Shown in pieces: positions 1-10,700 of a stretch of 64,000 bases of DNA. The notes beneath the pieces were generated by a model. The model worked only from the letters and a program-made list of their open reading frames with translations. It had not been told where the DNA came from and did not search any database. The position numbers and the translations under genes are program-made. Source of the stretch: Equus caballus (Eukaryota > Chordata > Mammalia > Perissodactyla > Equidae); assembly GCF_041296265.1 (NCBI RefSeq), contig NC_091693.1, positions 9,767,001-9,831,000 on the forward strand, given 5' to 3'. Each line of letters opens with the position of its first letter. The first letter of the stretch is position 1.

Positions 1-41
1 TGGACATGTGAACTTAACCACTCAGCCGTGGGGCCAGCCCC
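1..41 (-). repeat. ERE SINE fragment, cut by window edge
   Basis: These bases are the reverse complement of an ERE head: the GGGGCTGGCCCC start and the GTTAAGTT box-A-like stretch read on the minus strand. The rest of the element lies outside the window. The head abuts L1 sequence on its right. Confidence 0.8.
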
Positions 42-59
42 TATCCTCATAGTTTTACA

Positions 60-830
60 GCCCTCTTATATTTAGCTCTTCGACCCACTTTGGATTAACT
101 TTTGTGTGTGGTGTTGGGTAAGGCCCCACTTCATCTTCTGCATGCGGATATCCAGTCATCCCATTTGTTGGAAGGACTGTCCTTTCTCTGGTGACTGCTC
201 TTGGGATCCGTGTCAAAAATCATTTGATCAAACATGGGAGGGCTTGTTTCCAGGCTCTCTGTTCTACTCCCTTGGTCTACATGTCTGTCTTTGTGCTGAT
301 ACCACACTGTTTTGATTACTTTAGCTTTGTAGTAAGCTTTGAAATCAGAAAGTCTGAGTCCTCCAGCCTCATTCTTCTTTTTCAAGATTTTCTCTATTCA
401 GGTTTCTTTCAGATTCCATATGAATTTTAGGATGGGTTTTTCTATTTCTGGAAAAAAAAAAGCCACTGAGATTTTGATTGGGATGGGATCAAACCTGTAG
501 ATTGCTTTGGGTACCATTGATGTCGTAACAATATTAAATCTTCCGATCCATGAACATGGGATACGTTCCATTTATTCGTTTTCTTTCATTTCTTTCAGTG
601 TCGTTTTGTAGTTTTCATGGTCCATGTCTTACAGCTCCTTGGTTAATTCCTAAATAGCTTATTCTTTTTGATGCTATTGTAGATGGACAAGTTTCCTTAA
701 TTTCCTTTTCAGGTTGTTCATTGTTAGTCTAGGGAAATGCAACTGAGTTTTGTGTGTTGACTATGTATCCTGCTGCTTGGCTGGATTCATTTAACATGCT
801 TTTTTGTTTTAGCAGTTTTGGGGGGGATCT
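60..830 (-). mobile_element. L1 fragment, ORF2 antisense
   Basis: The plus strand reads as the reverse complement of L1 ORF2. It carries the familiar stretch that includes TACCACACTGTTTTGATTAC and the following TTTGTAGTAAG. No frame is open over any length, so this is a dead 5'-truncated LINE. It lies outside the galectin-7 inverted duplication. Confidence 0.8.
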
Positions 831-1232
831 TTAGAGAATTCCACATATAAGATCATATCACGTATATGTACGACACAAGTCATACATATATGTTGTTGAA
901 ATGACAAACCAAAAATTAAGTACAGTACAAGCTTTAGTTTTTTCCTGAGCCATTTATGAATAAGTTGCCTATATGCTCCCTATTCACTTCCAAGTACTCT
1001 ACTGTGCATTTTGTACAAACGAGAACGTTCTCCAATATATACACGGGAAGACAGGTGAAAACCAGCACATTAACACGAATGCATCACTACCATCTAATCT
1101 GAAGAACCCGACCAGCCAGTAAGGTCTTCTTTTCACTGTATATTTTGAAATTTGCACCATATGGATATGTTATCTTTATAAAAATTTGTTAAAACATTCA
1201 AAAACAAGACGACACAGACAAATAAAATAAAA
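831..1232. other. AT-rich stretch with nothing recognised
   Basis: No exon, RNA gene or repeat family could be assigned. The sequence is AT-rich and sits between the L1 fragment and the GC-rich block that flanks galectin-7 on its 3' side. Confidence 0.4.
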
Positions 1233-1513
1233 TTAATTCATGTAACAGCGAGCCCTGGAGTACAATACATTGCAGACTTTCTCAGGTCTGCTCCCCCGAG
1301 AGGGGGACCCCCTCATTCCACCGCCTCCCAGAAATATACTCAGGGGGGCCAGGCACGGATAGGGGCCGCTATAAATGGAGGTTCGCAAAGTGCAGAAAAA
1401 GTTCTGGTCCTGGAAGGGCTCCGACCTGCAGCCAGGCCTGGTGGGCTCCGCAGGGTTTTGCACGCCGGTAACAGCCCAGCTCCTGCACCAGTTCCCAAAA
1501 TTGCAACGTCGGC

Positions 1514-1533
1514 AGCGGCCACCAGGGGGAGAC
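1514..1533 (+). promoter_or_regulatory. CTCF-like motif (plus orientation)
   Basis: GGCCACCAGGGGGAG is close to the vertebrate CTCF core CCACNAGGGGGC. The right-arm equivalent has diverged and no longer shows the motif. Binding is not shown by sequence alone. Confidence 0.4.
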
Positions 1534-1767
1534 GCGTCACAAGCGTCCCAAAGCTCCAGCCGAGGGCGTGGCGCCGAACTTTCCTGAGACCCGACACCCG
1601 AGACCCGAACCGAACGTGCGAGGTTGAATCGACGCCACCCGGCACCCAGCGTGCAGAGCCCTCGCGAGGGGGCAGGGCTCGGGGGTGCGCGGGGTCCCAG
1701 CTCCCCCTCCCACGGCCATTAACTGGAGACCCAGCAACAACCCCCCTACACCCAACCCGACCAGAAT

Positions 1768-1785
1768 GTCACCCCCTGGCGGTCA
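1768..1785 (-). promoter_or_regulatory. CTCF-like motif (minus orientation)
   Basis: The minus strand reads GACCGCCAGGGGGTGAC, a good match to the CTCF core CCGCCAGGGGGCGC. The mirrored position in the right arm (38237-38253) keeps a weaker version. Both copies point away from the duplication. Confidence 0.4.
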
Positions 1786-2529
1786 AGGGTGAAGTGGGCG
1801 TCTGGGTGTGAGCCCCTTCCCCCGTTCCAGCTCCAGAGTCTCCCGGGCAGGGCGAGGTCTTGCCGTCCGGGGTGCGGAGGAGGGAGAGGTGTGGGACTGC
1901 GGCTCGTGACCGCAGTGGGGGCCCAGGAGGCCGGCCCTTCGAGTCCCTCGTCCGTCTCGCGCGCCAGCTGCTGCTCCGGTGCGCGTCTGCCCCGAGGCGC
2001 GAACCAGTGGGGACCTGTCCCGACTGGGGACTGGAGGGGAGGCCGGCGACGCCCCATCCGCTTCCCAGCCCCTCCTCGCGCGAGCCGCCTCCCGCCCCGA
2101 GAGGCCGGGGATGGGGAGAGGGGAGAAGGAGGGGCGGCGGCGCTGGGCGCCTGATTCCTGCACCGTCGCCGCGAGGGGGGTCTCCAAGGGACCCGGCGGG
2201 GCGGACTCGTCCCCCTGTTTGCGGATGGACGGATGTGGGGTCCGTTAGATCCGCGCAGGGGTCACCGGGGCAGCGCGTGAGCCCCCTGCCAACTCCATCA
2301 GATCACCCCAACGGCATGGCCGCCCGGCTGCTTTGCAAAGCTCCGCGAGTCAAAGCCCCGCCCCCACCGTTTCGCGACCCTCCTGAGGCCTCCCAGCCAG
2401 AAGCGGCCGAGGAGATCCCACCTGGGCCACCGAGTCCCTGGGTGACCCTTAGTGAGTGTCTTCCCCTCTCTGAACCTGTATTCCTGGTCTGGGTGAAGGA
2501 GACACAGACGCAGAGGAGCGAGCTCACAT

Positions 2530-2535
2530 TTTATT
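2530..2535 (-). terminator. Polyadenylation signal of left LGALS7
   Basis: AATAAA reads on the minus strand about 57 bases past the stop codon, at the same offset as in the right copy. Confidence 0.8.
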
Positions 2536-2591
2536 TGCCATCCAAGGGCCCTGGACCCCATTTCCGCCCTTCACCCGCAACCCAGGAGGGC

Positions 2592-4775
2592 TCAGAAGAC
2601 CTTCACCGAATCCAGCTGCAGGTCTCCACCCACTTCCAGCAGGCGCACGTTCGCCGGCGGGATCCGGTGGCGGAAGTGGTAGTATTCCGAGTCTCCGACC
2701 ACCGCCTGCAGGGGAGGGTCGGGGGTTCAGGACCCGGAGGCCGACTGCGGGGTCGGGCCCGTCCGGCCCCACGCCGTGTGACCTGGGCCCACTGAGAAAA
2801 CGGGGCTGCAGTGCGTTCTAACGGCGCGGGGGTTCAGTGAGTTGCCTGGTGCACGCGAGCGCTTTGAAGGGCTGGCGGGGCCGTGATGCCCACGATTCCG
2901 GCGTCCACGGCCCACTCCTGACGGCCTGGTGGAGGAGGGTCTGCGGCGACCACTCCCGTGGGGACTTGTGTCTGGGCAAGTGTCTGAGCACGGCCTAGCC
3001 CCAGCCGCCGAGAGGCTAGCTCAGCATGAATGACAGGCAGTGGGGTCGGGACGGAAATGGGGGCCACGCCTCCCCGCTGGGACACCCCCACCCTGGGCGC
3101 TTGGCTCTTGCTCGCTGGTCCGGCCCCTGCCACACACCTGCCCTCCGACATCAATGGGGTTGCACCAGGGGAGGGCGACGGACTGGGGACAGGCGCCCAG
3201 CCTTGGCTAGCTCCACCAGGGGCCTTCCCCCAACTGCTGAGGGACCTGGGTCTCGGCACCCATCCCTGCGGGGAAGACACACCTTGAAGCCATCTTCGGT
3301 AGTGATGATGAGCACGTCGAAGGGCTGCCCACGCTGGAAGGGAATGCCCTGGCCGCGCTCCTCTCGGCCCCAGCGGCCCTGCTCCATAGTGTTGAAGACC
3401 ACTTCGGACCTGTCCAGCCGCGGGTTGAAATGCAGGGCATACTCGGCCTCGGGCCCCTCGCTGCACAGCAGGTTTACAAAGAACCTGGTAGTTGGGGGGG
3501 GGGGGGGGGGCGGCGCGCATTGGATGGTGGTCAGAGGCTGAGACCCACCCAGACCAAGGTCAGGGTCAGGGGACAGGACTCGCCATGGCAGGAGCACACC
3601 CAGATTTATAGGGACATGAGATTGTCACACACCACAGAAGGAGGGGTTGTGGACGGGTGGCCAGGGAGCCCAGATACCAGGGCATCCAAAATCTGATTGG
3701 GGGCCTGGTCATATATCCACCGAGAAAAGGGTCACTGTGTAGTGGCCTGGGACCCCTCATTTCCACACAGTCTGGGAGTTGCCAAGGAGTCGTGGTGCTG
3801 ATGGCCAGGCTGCTCCCCATTCCCGGGGCATCCCTAATTCCCAGAGGGCTAGAGGGTCCCAATCCCAGGGACCCAGTATTTTCAGGCACCCTAGAGGCCC
3901 AGGAAGCCTGACGTTCCCGGACCCAGGAAGTCATAGGACCAACTGTCAAGGCCTCCCAGATGCCAGGGCACCTCCACGTCTCAGGACATGTTCCCACAGT
4001 TCCTGGACTCAGACTGGAAGTCATAGGACTAGGAACCCCGAGTTTGCCATGGAGCCCCAGATTCTTAGGGAGACATGGGGACCCCAGCTCCACAGTCAGG
4101 GGGCAAAAAGTGAAGACATCAGATTCCAGAAGGTCAGAAATGGCCTAGGGGTCCCAAAACCCCGGGGGTCAAAGGTGGCTCTGGCGCCCTGACCTCTGGG
4201 CTGGAAGAAGTTGGGGTCAGCTGAGCCTGGAGCCCACCCACCCCTTCCCGCTGGGGCCTGGGGTCTCACCGGCCAGCATTGTCGGGGACAACACCACGAA
4301 TTCTCATCACGTTGCCCACTCGGACGCCCTCAGGCAGCGGGCTCTTGTGCAGCACGACCTGCAGGAGAAGGGGTTAGGGGGCCATGTGAGCAGGGAGACA
4401 GAGGAGGGAAAATGATGCCTCAGCCCCAGGGAGGAAACGGACAGGACCCAGACCAGCAGAATCAGAGAAAAGAAAGGGCACAGAGAGAAGGAAAGAGAGC
4501 CCGAGACAGGGAGACAGCTGGAGAGAGAAACACAAAGAATCAACAAAAGTCTCCAGAGAGAGAAACCCAGAGGAAGGACCCAAGAGATGGGAGCATGCGG
4601 ATGGGTGGAGTCAGCCACCACTCAGACTCTTCATAGCACACCCCAGCACCCACTTTCTCCCTTGAGACAGGGGACCCCAGCCAGGCCCCAGGCCCTCCCC
4701 AAGTCTGGTGCAGCCTGGCGTCCAAGACCCCCCAAGGCCTCAGACCCCTGAGGCACTCACAGAGCTCCCTGCCAT
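2592..4775 (-). CDS. LGALS7: Galectin-7, left copy (four coding exons)
   Basis: Prototype galectin that binds beta-galactosides, works as a homodimer, and in mammals is expressed in stratified epithelium. Coding exons on the minus strand are 4775-4761, 4358-4270, 3484-3283 and 2705-2592. They are 15, 89, 202 and 114 nt with GT/AG borders and give 139 aa, against 136 in human. The single carbohydrate-recognition domain fills the protein. The sugar-binding residues are all present: His53, Asn55 and Arg57 in HFNPR, Asn66 in VVFN, then Trp73, Glu76 and Arg78 in WGREER. The N-terminus keeps HKSPLPEG, and exon 3 opens RFFVNLLC, close to human RFHVNLLC, so this copy looks the more ancestral of the two. 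The start is the first ATG after an AP-1/CACCC promoter. The exon 3 acceptor has a 17-base C run in its pyrimidine tract. Confidence 0.95.
3494..3510. repeat. 17-base homopolymer G (C on minus) in splice acceptor tract
   Basis: The run sits ten bases upstream of exon 3 of the left galectin-7 gene, on the transcript as C17. The right copy has a shorter mixed pyrimidine tract here. Homopolymers of this length are prone to length change and to sequencing error. Confidence 0.85.
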
Positions 4776-4833
4776 GGCTGGGACAGTGGGACAGGCAGCG
4801 GGACAGGCAGCGGTGATGGCAGGGATGGCTGCT

Positions 4834-4877
4834 GGGGCCTTAAGTAAAAGCAGGGTGTGGCTGGCCCTGCTGACTCA
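4834..4877 (-). promoter_or_regulatory. Core promoter of left LGALS7 with AP-1 site
   Basis: On the transcribed strand, TGAGTCA (4877-4871, a perfect AP-1 site) is followed by CCACACCC (KLF/Sp-type) and an AT-rich CTTTTACTTAAGG element about 60-75 bases before the ATG. AP-1 and KLF sites are typical of keratinocyte genes. A canonical TATAAA is not present. Confidence 0.55.
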
Positions 4878-5059
4878 CCTCACCCCTTTCCACACCCACC
4901 GCCCACACCTGGCTCAGACCCTGGCCCCGAGGCCAGGCTGGCCCCGCACCCTCTTTCTGGGGCCTCTCACTCCCTCCTCTCACTGAGGGTTCCCAGGTGG
5001 CTGCCCCGCTTCTCTGACCTAAAAATGACAGGGACAGTTAATAATAATAATAACAACAG

Positions 5060-5310
5060 AGCCAGCCCCGATGGCCTAGTGGTTACAGTTTGGCACCCTC
5101 TGCTTTGGCAGCCCCGGTTCTGTTCCCATTGTGGAATCACACCATTCGTCTGTCAGTAGCCATGCTGTTGCAGCCACCCACATGGAAGAACTAGAAGGAC
5201 TTACAATGAGGGTACACAAGTATGCACTGGGGCTCTGGGGAGGGGAAAAAAAAGAGAGAGAGGAAAATTGGCAACAGATAGCTCAGAGGGAACCTTTCCC
5301 AGCAAAAATT
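5060..5310 (+). mobile_element. ERE SINE, left-arm only
   Basis: The element has a divergent ERE head at GCCAGCCCCGATGGCC and the CACATGGAAGAACTAGAAGGA middle of the ERE subtype without the 'TATAAAGTAGAGG' segment. It sits inside a TAATAATAA microsatellite that serves as its target duplication. The right arm has only the uninterrupted microsatellite near 34848-34885, so this insertion came after the duplication or was lost from the other arm. Confidence 0.75.
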
Positions 5311-6554
5311 AATAATTATAATAATAATAATGACAGCAGAGAAGGCTCCCTGAGCCACCCTGCAGCCAGCCCTACCTTCCCCCTGCCCAGCAGAGAGCAA
5401 AGACCCTCATGCCCATTTGATCATGGAAAACGTGGGTCCTGAGAGGCCAACCCGGGGCTGCAGCTCCGGACCCCTCTCTCCCAGGTTTGGCCCTGCAGCC
5501 CACGGCTGAGGAAGTGTCTCCCCGGAAATTCCAGTTGACGCTCTGTCCTAGTGTAATAACTGTGGCAACAACATCGTCATGGAACATGGGGCTGCGAGGG
5601 GCAGGACTCGTGCCTGAAGTGGCAGCCGTGCCCTGGTGCCCAGAGCAGCGCCCACACACGGTAAGCATTCGGGAAATATGGGTGGGGAAGGAAACAGAGT
5701 AACAACAGCTGCCAATCGTGGAGCCTCTGGGTCTGCCAGGGATAGACAAGCATCACTGATGCTCAGCACAGGCCGGGCCGGAGGGGCGTCAAACACCCAC
5801 AATGCCAGACGGGGAAACTGAGGCTCAGACAGGCGGGGCAATTGGCCCAAAGCACACAGCTGTGCACTAGCATGCTGACTGTGTCTCTGGCTTTCTTCAT
5901 CTCTGGAAGTTTCTCTGTGTTTCTTCTGTCTCTGTGAATGCCCCAGTCTCCCTCTGGGTCTCTGTCTCCCCGTGTCTCTCACTCAGTCCACCACGAGTTC
6001 GTGTTTCTCTCCTCTAAGTTTCCGTCTTGACCCACCTCCCAGAACTGCTCCTCTCCCACCTGGTTTTCAGGACAAGGGGGTGGAGTGCAGGGTGTTCTAG
6101 AACCCACCCCCCCACCAGCCCAAGGAAGAGAATATGTGGGACCCTCCACCCAGGCCCATTTCCAGCCCCCATAACCCAACACTCCAGAAGAGGAACCCAG
6201 GCCAGGAAGGGCGGGGTCAGAGGGAGAAGGCTGAAAGATGGTTCTAGAAGGCAGGGAGAGGGGAGGGGGAGGAGGCTGAGCAGAATCCCCTCCTAACAGC
6301 CTGCAGGCCTGCTCCCCAGTGCCCCACCCTCCTCCCATAACCCTATTTCTGCCCCACCCCATAGGGGGCAGAGGCCTGGGCCAGAGATGGGTTGGGAATG
6401 GAAACTTTGGGTGGAGACACCAGACTCCGAACCGGACCTACCACCCCACCGTCCCCAGGCCTCCCAGACTCTCTCCCTGCCCCTCCCCACACACGAGGCT
6501 CCCCAGGGGATGGTGCAGTTCAGGGAGCAAGGGCCTCGGAGAATGAGGCTGGGC

Positions 6555-6700
6555 GGCTGCATTTACGGAGGATGCAAACACCCCGATTTTGCAGAGGAGA
6601 AAACTGAGGCTCAGAGAGGGGCAGCCTCTCAGCCAAGGCCACACAGCGAGGAAGGCATCAGGCCTGGGCTGGAGGTCAGGTCTGAGTGCCAAGGGCTCAT
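6555..6700 (-). repeat. MIR fragment, left arm
   Basis: The plus strand reads the reverse of the MIR core, including GAAAACTGAGGCTCAGAGAG and AAGGCCACACAGC. The same MIR is present in the right arm near 33462-33600, so it predates the duplication. Confidence 0.7.
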
Positions 6701-7223
6701 TATTGGGACTTTAAATAGAGAAGACAGTGGGTCTGAGGTTTTAACAGCAAGAACTAGGGTGGAGAGTTTCCCAGCATGATGGCCTCCACTACTCTTATAG
6801 AGAAGGCCGTCTGTGTTTCCTGCCTCATCCTGTGGATTGCTGCTGATCCCAATGACTCACCTTCCCAGATTTCTTCATCGTGGCTGGATATTTCTTCACA
6901 TGCTGCCAACCTGCAGGTCCACACTTGACTTTGGCGTTTGGCCAAATGTTCCCATTCAGTCTATTATCTGTTTAATCACCAGTTCATTTCTCGGAACCCA
7001 CATACGCTCATCCTTGATGGATCTGTTTTTATTTGTGTTGATTATCTTTATATCAGTTTTGGAATAATTTTGGGAGACGCATATATTTTTTCATTTCCAA
7101 ATAAATAGTGATTGTATTTATTTCCTATTATTCCTTTTTTTCTCACACCACATTTCACAATCATAAATTGTGCAGATTTTAACGGAATACTTTGATGAGT
7201 TTTGACAAATGCACACACCTGTG

Positions 7224-7227
7224 CAAC
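7224..7227. repeat. Target-site duplication CAAC, left end of ERV
   Basis: CAAC directly precedes the TGTTAC terminus of the LTR and recurs at 17432-17435 after the other LTR. A 4-bp duplication is usual for ERV1-class elements. The right arm (near 32715) carries the matching site without the insertion. Confidence 0.8.
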
Positions 7228-7775
7228 TGTTACTGCACAAAATTGGGGTTTTCTGCCTGATGCATGTGAACGAGCCAATTAATTATGGCCTCGGCCTTTA
7301 GGGGGAGAAATCCACTTTTATTCTGTGAGATCGATGTGCAGGCAGACAAGGGTGTGTGCCCTCAGATCTGTCTCCCCAATTCAGGATTTGGGGCAATATT
7401 TAAGAGTTTAGGGAGAACAGGCTGGCATGTGGCAATGTTCATGGGACAGGTTTTGATTGGTGGGCTTCAAGCATATATGGTAAGCTTTTAAACATTTACA
7501 ACAAGGTGGGGAAGGAATTTTAACACCAGATCTTCCTGAATGAGGGACCCCTCGCTTCTGACAAGAGTCCAGTTGTCAAGTTCTGGTTGTGTCCCGGTCG
7601 TTGGGTTCTGTGGGGAGGAGGATCTTTAGTCCTGAGGTCGTTTCAGGTCACCATTTCCTCTTTTATGCATGCTCTGGCTAGATGACTTTGGAGTTTTTCT
7701 GAAAGACAATTCTTAATCACTCTGTTGGTAACAGATGGTGTCAGTTGAACTGGTCCTGGAGGGCCTGTGGTTACA
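7228..7775 (-). mobile_element. 3' LTR of left-arm ERV
   Basis: This 548-bp LTR reads TGTAACC...AGTAACA on the minus strand. An AATAAA signal lies near its 3' part, fixing the orientation as minus. A purine-rich tract directly precedes it on the minus strand, as expected for the polypurine tract before a 3' LTR. It pairs with the interrupted copy at 14322-17431. Confidence 0.8.
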
Positions 7776-10700
7776 AATCCTTCTTTTTTGTTGTTCATTC
7801 CTCAATCTTGAGGGACATAGGGTGATGACTGCTCTAACTTCTTCCTGCTGATAAAGGGCATAGGTCGTTCCATCTCATTAAACCAATCTCTTAGTAAGAT
7901 GGTGATGCAGGTGGGCTCCCAAAGTTAGGCCTATATTGAGTAAGCAAATAACCAGTTATATAATAAGAAGCATTTCTAGAGAAACAAAAAGGAAAACAAG
8001 GTTAATGATGGGAGCAAATTATAAACCAGTTTCTGAGCCCAGGGAACAGCCAGTCAAAGGATCTCTAGGTGTCAGAGACAAATCATCTTTTGCAGTTTGA
8101 AATGTCTCTGATGATGTGATCAGGTGTTCAGGTATGTTTCTGAGTGGCTTACACAGCAACAGACAGAAAGCTCTCTTAAGTTTATATCAAGTTGTCCAGC
8201 TTCAGTTTGCAGGGCTTCAGGGAAAAGGGCAGTTTCAGCTCTCAATGATTTCAAATGAAAGTGATGGAAGAAATTGAAAACATTAGTTTGGAGATTTGTA
8301 GCCAGATATTTCAGGAGACTAGAAGAATTCAGGATCCAGTCCAGTTAATAGATATAAAACAAAAATCTCAAAGACAATGATCAGAACTAGAACCTAATAT
8401 CCATGAATGTGTACTATAGTTTCTATTGAAACATAATCTTTCTCTCTAAAATCACCCTCATTTTTACCAAAGACAGCCAATTAAGACTCTTGGTTGCCAA
8501 AATAAGTGTAGTTTCAATGAACTTGGCCCAATTATTTACATAAGTACAGCAAGAATAGCAATTGATCATATATGCTCTTTCAGATCTGCTTTGCTGGAAC
8601 ATTTCATAAGGAATCTAGAATCTAAGATTGAACTTTAAAGGCATCTTGAGGCCAGGAAAGCTCAGCCAAGGACTTGTCATCAGACTCTGCCTGCAATACC
8701 TAAAGATTTGGGTGGATGTCTCTGTTTTCTTGAGGTCCCCAAATATCCTGAGATCCCTTGCATCTGTCAGGGAAGTGACCTTCTTTACTCACCTGATAAG
8801 GTTGCTGGGAACCCTGTTAACAAAGTATCAGGCCAATATTTCCAGGAGACTTTATTCCATAAAATCAACCTTTATTCCTCAAAAGCAGTCTTGTCATATC
8901 TAAGACTGTGTCTTTCTCTCCAATATGACATTCCAGTCAAAGCTTTGGTAATATAACCAATGTTTCCAATTGTGTCCTGTTAAAAGGAGAACAAATTCTT
9001 ATTGAACTTACGCAAATAACTATATTACCATGAAAACAAGAATATTTACTCACTAAGAGTTTACAAATTCTGGAGGGATCAAGTATGGAGAAAAAGATAA
9101 ATGTTTCAATTTTACTTACAAAGGCATAGTTTTACCAAATTGCTATAAGTCATAGTTAGCTTAAGAGAAAGAGAAAAAGGTTTCCTTAAATCTAGGCAGA
9201 ACAAAACATTAAAAAAATTAGCAATATTTCAAAGGAAAAGCCATAGAAATTATAATCATTCTCATCAGTTCATTCAGTCCTGTGTAATCAAGTCTTGATC
9301 TTAATCTTCTGTTAGCAGTTTCATGCTCATCAATTTCTCCATTAGAGCTCAGTACTTTTTTACCCAGTTCTGTTTTATGATATGTAGGTTTATCAGAAAC
9401 CTGTATTCTAGAGTAAGTGTTAGAGCCCTTTCCAAAAATCTCTCTGCAGATGAAACATATTTGCAAAAGAATCAGAGTAAATCAGCAACTATCTGCAAAT
9501 GACAAAAGACTCAAAAGAGCAATTGACAAACTTGGCTATTTCTGTGACATACAACACTTCAAGATAGTAATTAGAATTATGGCTGACAACCAGGACAGAT
9601 CAGAATTTTAGGAATGTTATATAATTTTTAAAACATTTATTTCAATAACTCTTACCCACATAATACCATCTAAGAAGTTTATCATCACTTATTTGGCAAA
9701 GCATCCCACATAATTTAACATACAAAATAAGCCTAATTAGTTTAGTGTCTTCTTCTTTATAGGAAGAGAGAGAAAAAATTTCTTTCAGGAGTCCCAAGTG
9801 TCCTCTGAAAATTCTCAAAGAAAAATTTTTTCTTTTAGGTCAAAAGAAAGCCTTCATTTAGGATTTGAATTTTTGGGGAAGCTTGTCAAATGTATCAGAA
9901 GGGTTTAAGACATTTGGTCAAATAGGAAACAATGCTCAGTTATCCATTCAATCAAAGTGACAACAGAAACAGACAAGGGCAAACAGAGAGTTAAATAGTG
10001 TAAAAAAAAAAAAAAAAAAGCCTTAGTAGAGAGACCTCAGTCTTTTCGAACATAGGAAATTATTTTAACAAAACATAGATCTTCTATCTTTTAGGTATAC
10101 TTACTCAAATGTAAAGAAAAACCTTTTATAACCTCTTTATCAAGAGCAGACAAAAAGTCCAAGAAAATTATCCTTTTAAGAGAGAGAATCAAATTTTAAT
10201 TTTTGCACCAGTTTATTTTTGACATTAAAACTCATTTACTTAATTCGATTTACTTCACTCTTAGCCCACTTGACCATGCATAATACTCTTTTTAGTGTCC
10301 TCTTCCACAAACCTTCTATACTTTTTTTTTTTACATTCAGAATTTTTCCTATGCCTTTCTTTTTTCCTTCTAGTACTTTAGGACAAGGCTATCTTTCTTA
10401 ACAGAACAAACAAAATATTTCCATTCTTTATACATTCTTTGCTGAAAACATAAATCTTACTTTCCTTGAATACACAGATGTTTTCCTTATTAATTTTTAG
10501 TAGCTTTAAGCACACATATTAGTTAAAATTCTTAACCCTTACAGACCTTAGTGAAAACTACAAAGCAGTTATGAACTTTTTTACTAGCATTCTAGACATT
10601 TTTCATAATTTCTAGAAACATGCTACTTCATTGTATAATCTTTAATGAAATACAAAGCATATTTACTAATTGACGCAAATATATTTATTTCTTTGTAATA

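Larger units (their letters stand above)
1240..2330. promoter_or_regulatory. GC/CpG-rich block 3' of left galectin-7 copy
   Basis: The segment is dense in CpG and GC compared with its surroundings and contains two CTCF-like motifs near 1514-1533 and 1768-1785. It begins shortly past the polyadenylation signal of the left LGALS7 copy. Its counterpart in the right arm is about 37740-38680. Several overlapping open frames on both strands are what GC-rich DNA gives by chance, and no exon with splice logic was found. It may be an unmethylated regulatory island or the end of an unrecognised transcript; that is inference. Confidence 0.4.

Noticed and set aside
1860-2795. 311-codon plus-strand frame
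   Set aside because: It runs antisense through the last exon of LGALS7 and through CpG-rich DNA. No domain is recognisable and the right-arm counterpart does not keep one continuous frame.
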